Assembly (NCBI RefSeq): GCF_014764505.1
Contig: NZ_JACXWX010000011.1
Span: forward strand, 62,001-126,000
DNA length: 64,000 nt
Origin: Phormidium tenue FACHB-886
GTDB lineage: Bacteria; Cyanobacteriota; Cyanobacteriia; Elainellales; Elainellaceae
Direction of reading: 5' to 3'
Shown here piece after piece: positions 17,809 through 24,558 of the stretch; position 1 is the stretch's first letter; each line of letters starts with the position of its first letter. The translations under genes and the position numbers were made by a program. A model generated the notes under the pieces. That model saw nothing but the letters and a program-made list of their open reading frames with translations, was not told where the DNA came from and did no database searches.

Positions 17809-18525
17809 CTATTCTCCGTAATAATCGATCTGCCGAGGCGGTTTAGTTCTAACTCGGCTAGGCGGCAAAAGCTGTGGCTGGTCGGCAAAGCTGTAGGGCG
17901 GTGCAACTGGATGCACGACATGCACCGTACGGCTAGTTTTCTTCTGCCGAGAAGACAGCAAAATGACGGTAACGATGCCAATAAAAATTAAGCCACCGCC
18001 CACCAAAATCACCAGTACAACGCCACCCGCGATCCAGAGGGCAGTCACATGCCATTCTCCAGAGGAGGCATCACGCCGCAGCTCGGCTGGGCTGATATCA
18101 CGCTGATCGGCCACCTTATCGAGAATCCGCTGCTGCTCCTGCAGCTGGGCAATTAGCTGCTCGGTATTGCGCTGCTGTTTATCGAGCTGGCTGCGCAGGT
18201 CTTCCGTCTGAGTTTGCTGTTTTTCAAGCTGACCTTTTAGGTCTTCGGTATCAGTCTGCTGGCGCTTAAACTGTTCGCTAAGGTCGCGCGACAAGCCCTG
18301 CTGCTGCTCTAGCTGCGTTTGAAATCGCCACTCTTGCTGCGGGTCTTGAAACATTCCCGAGGCAGTTTGGGCAGGCGTGGAAGCAGCAGGCTGAGCAGGT
18401 GCAGGCTGGCTAGGCGCAGACTGAATGCTGCGCGGTTGGCTGATAGCAAAATCATTTCGCAGTAAAAAGAGAGCCGCAACGCCCGTGACAGCACACCCTG
18501 CTAGAAATGCCGCAGTATCAGTCAT
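17809..18525 (-). CDS. Coiled-coil membrane protein, unknown function
   Basis: A 238-residue protein with no family I recognise. Residues about 5-24 are hydrophobic (signal anchor), followed by a Pro/Ala/Ser/Gln linker. Residues about 68-135 form a Gln-rich coiled coil in ~14-residue units (KRQQTDTEDLKGQLEKQQTQ and following). A strong second membrane segment (about 162-190) comes next, with a basic tail ending in YYGE. The two anchors could place the coil on one side of a membrane. A good Shine-Dalgarno (GAGGTGAG) precedes the ATG at 18525. It converges with the S9 peptidase. Confidence 0.75.
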   Translation of the reverse strand: MTDTAAFLAGCAVTGVAALFLLRNDFAISQPRSIQSAPSQPAPAQPAASTPAQTASGMFQDPQQEWRFQTQLEQQQGLSRDLSEQFKRQQTDTEDLKGQLEKQQTQTEDLRSQLDKQQRNTEQLIAQLQEQQRILDKVADQRDISPAELRRDASSGEWHVTALWIAGGVVLVILVGGGLIFIGIVTVILLSSRQKKTSRTVHVVHPVAPPYSFADQPQLLPPSRVRTKPPRQIDYYGE

Positions 18526-18767
18526 CGTCTTCTCACCTCTACACCACGGCTGGGCTACAGAACATCTTAATATCCCAACTCATTCTCAAAGAAGGTATTG
18601 CCCTGAACCATCTCACCAGATCGCCTAATTACCTATTTGCAACCAGGACAACCGGAGCAGTGCACTTGAAACAAGACCCGCAAAAACAAGTCTGCTACTT
18701 TATAATAGCAACTTACCTTAAGAATGGGCACCACATCTTGTGCCTAGAGGATACTTTTGAAGTAAAT

Positions 18768-20024
18768 TTACGCAATTCTTAGAGTTGTTTCTGGGTCAAA
18801 TAAATGGATCTTATCGGCTGCTATAGACAGCCATAGAGCCTCACTTATGCGAACAGGACGATCGGGTTCGATTCGGACTTGCAAGGGTGAGGGGGTTGAT
18901 ACCTCACCATCATTTGCGGTTTCTGCAAAGCTAACGGTTAGATAAGTTTCACTGCCCAAGGCTTCAATGTGATCGACTTTTACAGGGATATTTTTGGGTG
19001 CAGGCGAACTGAGGCTAAGATGTTCTGGGCGGATACCAAGGATGAGCGATCGCCCATCATACGGCTGTAGCAAAGTCTCCCAGCTTTCCGGCAGGGTAAA
19101 TCGAAACAGCGGATGCTGAATCAGCAGCGGTGCTTTGACCTGCACCGGGATGAAGTTCATCGGTGGCGACCCAATAAACTCTGCCACAAACCGATTAGCA
19201 GGCTGGTTGTATAGCTCCAAGGGCGCAGCGATCTGCTGAATCTGTCCAGCATTCATAACGGCAATTCGATCGCCCATCGTCATGGCTTCGGTCTGGTCGT
19301 GCGTCACATAAATGGTTGTGATGCCCAGTTTTCGCTGCAAATTAACGATCTGCGTCCGTGTCTCAGTTCGCAGTTTGGCATCCAAGTTAGACAATGGCTC
19401 ATCCATTAGAAATACCTGGGGATTGCGCGCCATTGCTCGTCCTAGCGCCACGCGCTGCTTCTGCCCGCCCGATAGCTGCTTCGGTAGCCGATCGAGCAAA
19501 TGATCGATCTGCAGCATCTGCGCCACCGTTGCCACCCGCCGAGCGATCGCCTTTTCTTCGGCTGACCAATACTGCAGACCACGCGGCAGCGGTCGGGTTG
19601 CCCCCACAAAGGCTCTTTCCAGCCAGGCCGGACGAGTCGCTTTCTCTTCAGGCGGCTCAGCCGTTCGCCGCAAGCCAAATGCCAAATTGTCGTACACCGT
19701 CATGTGAGGGTACAGGGCATAGCTCTGGAAAACCATCGCAATATCCCGCTGTTTGGGCGGCAAATCGTTAACCAGCCGATCGCCTACCCAAATGCTGCCG
19801 CCGGTCACCGGTTCCAACCCAGCAATCAAACGCAACAGGGTACTTTTGCCACAGCCCGAAGGACCCACCAGCACCATGAATTCACCATCTTCGATTGCTA
19901 AGTTGATCCGGCGCAAGACACTGGTTGCTTCAGGACTGGCTGCAGCATCGCCTTTTGCCACACGACTGCTGCCCTGCCGACGGGGAAAGCTTTTGTAGAT
20001 ATTTTCAAGAACAACCTGCGCCAC
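18768..20024 (-). CDS. ABC transporter ATP-binding protein, CUT1/MalK-UgpC type
   Basis: About 418 residues when started at the GTG at 20024 (MAQVVLENIYKSFPR); a TTG two codons upstream is possible. Walker A GPSGCGKST, Q-loop VFQSYALYPHMTVYDNLAFG, signature LSGGQKQRVALGRAMARNPQ, Walker B VFLMDEPLSNLDAKL and switch His (YVTHDQTEAMT) are intact. A C-terminal TOBE/MalK regulatory domain follows (RPEHLSLS). An insertion of about 40 residues, rich in Pro, Arg and Glu, sits between the Q-loop and the signature; relatives usually lack it or have a shorter one. Neither permease nor binding-protein genes flank it, so it may be a shared ATPase for sugar or polyol uptake. Confidence 0.93.
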   Translation of the reverse strand: MAQVVLENIYKSFPRRQGSSRVAKGDAAASPEATSVLRRINLAIEDGEFMVLVGPSGCGKSTLLRLIAGLEPVTGGSIWVGDRLVNDLPPKQRDIAMVFQSYALYPHMTVYDNLAFGLRRTAEPPEEKATRPAWLERAFVGATRPLPRGLQYWSAEEKAIARRVATVAQMLQIDHLLDRLPKQLSGGQKQRVALGRAMARNPQVFLMDEPLSNLDAKLRTETRTQIVNLQRKLGITTIYVTHDQTEAMTMGDRIAVMNAGQIQQIAAPLELYNQPANRFVAEFIGSPPMNFIPVQVKAPLLIQHPLFRFTLPESWETLLQPYDGRSLILGIRPEHLSLSSPAPKNIPVKVDHIEALGSETYLTVSFAETANDGEVSTPSPLQVRIEPDRPVRISEALWLSIAADKIHLFDPETTLRIA

Positions 20025-20434
20025 GGTCAAATTCTTAGTGAGGGGTTGTTGCTTATTTTCCCTTAGAATTGCAGATTTGATAAATCTCTGAAAATTAAAT
20101 CCAACAGCGGATCTTAGTCACCTGCTCACTTAAGGACAAATTGCTAGCTCTCCTTGTTTTCGCAGCCTTACGTCTTGACCGTTTCTCCAAAGTGAGGATT
20201 GTATCTAGCTTCTGATCAGCCTGTTTCTAGGGTCATGTATGGCACTACGCGTATACGTTAAGACAATCATTTTTATGTAAAAGCCCCACGTAGCGAGGCT
20301 TTTACATAAAAATGATTTCGATTCAGGCGCGTAGCGCCATATAGCAAGCAGCAGCCCTGTATTACGGCTGCTGCTTGCTGAATTGCTGCCTTGAGAAAGC
20401 AATAAAGGGCGATCGTCAAGACTCCGAGTTCAGT
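20025..20434. other. Spacer between the ABC ATPase and the M1 peptidase
   Basis: This 410-bp gap has no supported gene. It contains one clean copy of the dispersed palindromic element (20238-20341). A short hairpin-like CAGCAGCC/GGCTGCTG is also visible near 20347-20380, just after the element. Confidence 0.6.
20238..20341. repeat. Dispersed palindromic element, copy D (best preserved)
   Basis: A two-layer palindrome. Outer ends: TATGGCACTACGCG (20238-20251) and CGCGTAGCGCCATA (20328-20341), complementary except one base. The inner stem is a perfect 21 bp, 20265-20285 against 20297-20317, with arm core CATTTTTATGTAAAAGCC and a loop of 11 bases containing CGTAGCG. The element is about 104 bp and has no reading frame. 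Confidence 0.75.
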
Positions 20435-22324
20435 TTATGCCACAGGCAAAACCTTGACATCCAAATTGAAGTCATTAAAGTCTCGATCGCCCAAATACAG
20501 AAGATCTTCAAAACTGTAGGTTCCTGGTGCAGAGAACTCAACATGGCTGAGTTTGTCTAGGTTGGCAGTTCTAAACGGTGTATAGAAGTCATTGGGGTTG
20601 CCATCGGCGATCAGATAAGGGACGTAGTAGAAGCCGCCCTCTAGCGACAAAGTTTCCTCGCCGCCATCTAAGGTTTTGACGCTTTGCTTTAGCGCGGCTT
20701 CAGCATATCCAGGATCTCCAGGAGAAATGCGTGCACCTGTTAGCGGATCAGCTACGATCCCGCTGGCATTATCAACCTTATAGAAGCCACCTTTATTGTT
20801 GTAGGCAACCGTTTCCTCGCTCACTGTCACCCTGACCTGCACCGTTTGATCGGTCAATTCAGACAGGTTCACGCCGTTTCTGCCCAGCAGCGGATCTGCT
20901 GATAGCCCCAACTCTGGAATTTCGGGCAGGGTTTCGCTGTAAAACCAGCGATCGAAGAACGGATTCAGTTCTTGCCCGCTCACATCTTCGGCGGCACTAA
21001 TGAAATCTTCTGGCGTAACATTGCCACCTTTGTTACGGTCGTAATAAGTCCGCAGCGTTTCAAAGAAATTATCATCACCAATTTCCAGCCGCAGCGCATG
21101 CAAGCCCAATGCGCCCCAATCGTAGACACCTGAATTAAACAAATCATCCGGCTGCGGTTCTCCAGGCGGCAGAAACTGATCGAAATTTCCGGCTATAGCG
21201 TTGTACTCATCCGTCACCCATTCATCTAGGGCATTACGTCCCTGGCTATGTTCGATCCATAGCCCTTGAGAATAGGTGGCAAAGCTTTCATTGAGCCAAA
21301 TGTCGCTCCAGTCTGCCAAGCTGACACTATTGCCAAACCACTGGTGCGAAAGTTCGTGAGCCACAATTTCTTCAGTATCAGCGCGTCCAAGCTGGTCTAA
21401 GCCAAAGATCGACAGGGTTTGCGTTTCTAGCGCTGAACCCGTCTCAGTGTCCATCACTACGGAGCCATACACATCAAACGGATACTCCCCAAAAATGCTG
21501 CTGAAGAAGGACAGCATTTCTGGCTGGCGATCGAACGGCTCCAGCAAATCTTCTGCAATGCCAACCCCAAAATAGTTGCGAATTGGAATCCCTTCTGCCG
21601 ATTGCCCCGTTTGCAGATCGAAATCGCTGATATCGACCGTGGTAAGGTAGCTCGCCATTGGGTCACGCGCTTCAAACGTGTAGGTAGTCGTGTCACCGTT
21701 GTCGATCGTTTCTTTCAAGATGCCATTTGCCGCAACTTCGTAGGGGTCAGGCACGGTGACGCGGAATTTGTAGGAAGCTTTATCTAGCGGGTGATCGTTC
21801 ACCGGATAGAAGTTGGCTGGGCCATCGGGTTCGCTTAAAACAAAGCTGCCTTCACCAAAGTTGACCCAGCCTGTCAAAACCGGAATCGCAACCGAAGTAA
21901 TTTGAGTGGGCGCACCGTTGTACTTCACCTCAACCGTAAAGGAATCGTTGTTGGCAACTGGCTCAGCAGGTGTAATGGTTAGCTCTTGCCCCTCGCGGCT
22001 GTAAGTTGCTGGCTTACCGTTTACAGTAATTTCATCGATCGCAAACCCAATAAAGTCTAAATTCAAGCTGCTCAAATCTTGGGTGGCATTAGCGGCAATC
22101 GTGGTTACACCTGTGAGCGTACTGGTGGCAACATCAGAAACATTCAAATCAAGTGTGTAAGTCTGGACATCGTAGCCACCATTACCAAAACCTGGATAAA
22201 ATGAATCTCCGATACCTGCTGCACCGGCGGTAGGATTAGAAGCGATCGATCGAGTGCTGGATGAAGTTGCAGCGGATTGGGGTAAGGACTCGCTTAAGTT
22301 CAAATAGTTGCAGATATAACACAT
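20435..22324 (-). CDS. M1-family zinc aminopeptidase with DUF4114-like C-terminus
   Basis: A 629-residue gluzincin. Zinc ligands are H323-E-L-S-H327 and E346, the canonical HEXXH-18-E. The substrate-binding motif reads GSALETQT in place of GXMEN, as in many bacterial M1 relatives. The first ~300 residues form the N-terminal beta saddle domain and the catalytic thermolysin-like domain runs to about 470. The last ~100 residues end in SFEDLLYLGDRDFNDFNLDV, which resembles the DUF4114 domain of secreted cyanobacterial proteins. There is no N-terminal signal peptide. That pattern suggests type I secretion or a cell-surface role; this is inference. Confidence 0.92.
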   Translation of the reverse strand: MCYICNYLNLSESLPQSAATSSSTRSIASNPTAGAAGIGDSFYPGFGNGGYDVQTYTLDLNVSDVATSTLTGVTTIAANATQDLSSLNLDFIGFAIDEITVNGKPATYSREGQELTITPAEPVANNDSFTVEVKYNGAPTQITSVAIPVLTGWVNFGEGSFVLSEPDGPANFYPVNDHPLDKASYKFRVTVPDPYEVAANGILKETIDNGDTTTYTFEARDPMASYLTTVDISDFDLQTGQSAEGIPIRNYFGVGIAEDLLEPFDRQPEMLSFFSSIFGEYPFDVYGSVVMDTETGSALETQTLSIFGLDQLGRADTEEIVAHELSHQWFGNSVSLADWSDIWLNESFATYSQGLWIEHSQGRNALDEWVTDEYNAIAGNFDQFLPPGEPQPDDLFNSGVYDWGALGLHALRLEIGDDNFFETLRTYYDRNKGGNVTPEDFISAAEDVSGQELNPFFDRWFYSETLPEIPELGLSADPLLGRNGVNLSELTDQTVQVRVTVSEETVAYNNKGGFYKVDNASGIVADPLTGARISPGDPGYAEAALKQSVKTLDGGEETLSLEGGFYYVPYLIADGNPNDFYTPFRTANLDKLSHVEFSAPGTYSFEDLLYLGDRDFNDFNLDVKVLPVA

Positions 22325-22480
22325 AGTCAGAGAAATTCAGTGGGCGAAAAGAAAGCTGGCTTAGCGCTGAATTAGCTGAGATTAGCGGAATCAGAAGCCA
22401 TGCGTCTCTCCCCCTACCGGAGGAAGACAAGAGTTAAGTCTTCACGAGCGCACGTAGTGCTATACAGATCGTTCAAACAA

Positions 22481-22512
22481 AAACTCGTGGCTCAAGGATG
22501 AACCACGAGTTT
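22481..22512 (-). terminator. Rho-independent terminator after the PEP-CTERM gene
   Basis: A perfect 10-bp stem, AAACTCGTGG (22481-22490) with CCACGAGTTT (22503-22512), has a 12-base loop. On the minus strand the right arm is followed by TTGTTTG, a short U-tract. It lies about 60 bp past the stop of the PEP-CTERM gene. Just beyond it, at about 22449-22468, GCGCACGTAGTGCTATACAG resembles one end of the palindromic element without a partner. Confidence 0.7.
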
Positions 22513-22574
22513 GTTATTGGATTTACATTCTTCTAGAAAGCTAGTGCAGCTTTCAGGCTATCAAGCAACCTAAT

Positions 22575-23534
22575 CTAAATTGCAACTTTGGCGGTTCTCT
22601 TCAAGAATCGGAAAGCTCCAAGTGCAACTACTACAATCGCAGCTCCTGCAGACGGTTCAGGCACTTCGACAGGCTTTTCCGGCTCCTGCGGTTTTGAAGG
22701 GGTAACTGCAACTGGGGGTAGTTCTATCTGGGATGGGGGAGTTGCAGGTGGCATTGGGGAAATTGGCGGGGTTGTAGCTACGGGTGGAATTGTAGTTACA
22801 GGTGGAGTTGTAGCTACGGGTGGAGTTGTAGTTACAGGTGGAGTTGTAGTTACGGGTGGAGTTGTAGTTACGGGTGGAGTTGTAGTTACGGGTGGAGCTA
22901 CCGATGCAAGTTTGCTGCTGCCGTTGCGATCTGCCCCAACCGACATCAAGCGGATGCCAACATTGCTATTCGATTTCTGAAGTCCTTGGAAGGAGCTGAG
23001 ATTTAACGGCGTTGAGGTATTTGAAAGCGTGAACCATGCAGAGCGGAAATCGTCGCCCTTGCCGATGCCTTGATCACCAATTTCGATCCCAGCATCAAAG
23101 CTGTATTGGTTGCCATCTCCCTTGAGAGTATTGTTGCTGCTGCCAGCAGTCATCAAGGTACTTTTGCCGCTTAGATCAACAGCATAGCGGTTGGCTAAAT
23201 CCTTGCTAGAAACTGAAATTTGCTTACCATCAGCGTTTAAGTAGTTGAGATTGCTAAATTGCAATCCCTTCAGCAAAGACTTGTCGTCGAGGTTGAAGAA
23301 GATGCCTCGCAAATCAGCAATATAACCATTGGCAACATCTACCCGAAATCGAACGTTTCCTGCTCCATCGATCGCATCATCCAGCGTAATTTTTACTTCT
23401 GCTTTGCTGCCTGTAAATTGTTGAGCTGACAGGCTGAAGGAAGCCGCCTGCGCTGAGGAAACAGAGGAAGCCAGCAGAAGCCCGGTGATTGCCAGGGTTG
23501 AGGAGACAAACTCCCGCACGGTGAAATTCTTCAT
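22575..23534 (-). CDS. PEP-CTERM sorting-domain protein with TPPVTT repeats
   Basis: A 319-residue exported protein. The N-terminal Sec signal ends near AQAAS (about residue 31). A globular domain (about 32-205) follows; its N-terminal part (SLSAQQFTGSKAEVKITLDD) resembles other cyanobacterial cell-surface proteins. Then come about seven hexapeptides TTPPVT, a Pro-rich region and the sorting signal VPEPSAGAAIVVVALGAF with a final basic stretch RFLKRTAK. PEP-CTERM proteins are processed by an exosortase and exported or anchored; no exosortase gene is in the window. The protein's role is unknown, and biofilm or surface functions are only suggested by analogy. A palindrome lies 26-46 bp upstream of the start. 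Confidence 0.92.
   Translation of the reverse strand: MKNFTVREFVSSTLAITGLLLASSVSSAQAASFSLSAQQFTGSKAEVKITLDDAIDGAGNVRFRVDVANGYIADLRGIFFNLDDKSLLKGLQFSNLNYLNADGKQISVSSKDLANRYAVDLSGKSTLMTAGSSNNTLKGDGNQYSFDAGIEIGDQGIGKGDDFRSAWFTLSNTSTPLNLSSFQGLQKSNSNVGIRLMSVGADRNGSSKLASVAPPVTTTPPVTTTPPVTTTPPVTTTPPVATTPPVTTIPPVATTPPISPMPPATPPSQIELPPVAVTPSKPQEPEKPVEVPEPSAGAAIVVVALGAFRFLKRTAKVAI
22765..22890. repeat. 18-bp tandem repeat inside the PEP-CTERM gene
   Basis: Seven contiguous copies of an 18-bp unit close to GGTGGAGTTGTAGTTACG (plus strand) encode the TPPVTT hexapeptide on the minus strand. The last three copies are identical and the outer copies carry one to three substitutions, so the array grew recently from one side. 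It is coding repeat, not CRISPR. Confidence 0.9.
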
Positions 23535-23560
23535 TGGATACTGAATACATTAGCGGTGAT

Positions 23561-23580
23561 ACTGTAACTGATCATACAGT
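23561..23580. promoter_or_regulatory. Palindromic operator-like site, GTA-N8-TAC
   Basis: ACTGTA (23561-23566) and TACAGT (23575-23580) form a perfect inverted repeat with an 8-base spacer. The core GTA-N8-TAC matches the NtcA consensus. Its centre is only ~36 bp from the start of the PEP-CTERM gene, too close for a normal class II NtcA activation site, so it may be a repressor site or chance. Confidence 0.4.
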
Positions 23581-23736
23581 TACCCGTTGAGGTTAGAGTT
23601 CGGCAATTCAGCGGTAAAACCTTGCGCCAACAGATGAGTCAACAGCTAAGTTCTCAGTGAAAATACTGTATTTGCAGACCAAATGAAACTGTAAGCGATT
23701 ACAGCAACAGAAGTAACTTCTATCTAGAGCTAATGC

Positions 23737-24052
23737 TCAAGCATTTGTTATCTCTTCTGGCTTTTCGTCTGTGATTTCATACAAGTTTTGAAGCTGCCGC
23801 AGCGTCTGTCCATTGACATTCTAAAAGCCACGATCGTGCGCTTCTAGTATCTTGCCAACGATGTTGCGAAAGGTTTCTAGAGCGAGTTGACGCAGGTTTT
23901 CAGCGATCGCCCCATCCAAGGCGTTGCGGCAGCGGCTTGCTCATACACCCAGTTTTCCCAAAACTCAGCGATCCCTGCCAACCCATTAACACCGTCATCC
24001 GCTGGGAAATTTCGTAGACTCCATCCGATCCTTGTGCCACCATTGCTTCTAC
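23737..24052 (-). pseudogene. Degraded C-terminal remnant of a ChlH/CobN-type metal chelatase subunit
   Basis: Read on the minus strand, three frames together give a recognisable ChlH/BchH/CobN C-terminus. Frame one: VEAMVAQGSDGVYEISQRMT then VLMGW. Frame two: FWENWVYEQAA. Frame three: IAENLRQLALETFRNIVGKI, LEAHDRGF, a TAG where the family has Trp, then NVNGQTLRQLQNLYEITDEK. The order and spacing match the ends of these ~1,200-residue proteins. At least two frameshifts and one stop codon break it, and an in-frame stop precedes the first block. It has no intact start. The assignment is by memory of the family's C-terminal motifs. Confidence 0.7.
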
Positions 24053-24558
24053 CCATTACGATGGTAGCTTCAACGTATGTTTACAGGTGAGTTCTTTTTC
24101 AAGATACTAAAGAGTATTTTAATAATATTCAGATAATCACCTTGGAAAACTTTAGACAAGTCACTTACTAAATTAAATTTAAGTAATTGAGCTATTCGAG
24201 TAGCGTGAGTTGACAGCGAAAAAATTGGACCCTTTTCTTGGCAGGCTCAGCCTTAAAAAGCTCTAGCAAAATGCCGATCGATTCTCCTTTAATAGCATCC
24301 AAGCTTCACAGCACAACTGAAACCAGATGCAGCCTGGCTGCATGCTTCTTCAAATGTTGAGCAATGCTTTCCTTAGCAATTTCGCGTTTACATGGCAAGG
24401 ATTGAGCACACTGAGGAAAACCCAGTTATGGGGACGATCGAGTTCACAATAACTGCTGTATTAGAAAACGGGATTGCAAGAATACCCTGCTGGCGTTGAA
24501 CTTGCTCGTAGGCAGTGGTTAGCTTACGAAGTTAGCTAGAACCATGAAGTTAGATTGT
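24053..24558. other. Non-coding or decayed DNA before the PEP-synthase-like gene
   Basis: About 500 bp with no supported gene. Every frame on both strands is broken by stops, and the A+T content is higher than in the flanking genes. It could hold older debris of the chelatase gene, since it lies directly upstream of that remnant on the minus strand, but I found no family motif in it. Confidence 0.5.

Noticed and set aside
22765-22890. Regular 18-bp repeats that might suggest a CRISPR array
   Set aside because: The units are contiguous with no spacers and encode a hexapeptide in frame in the PEP-CTERM gene.
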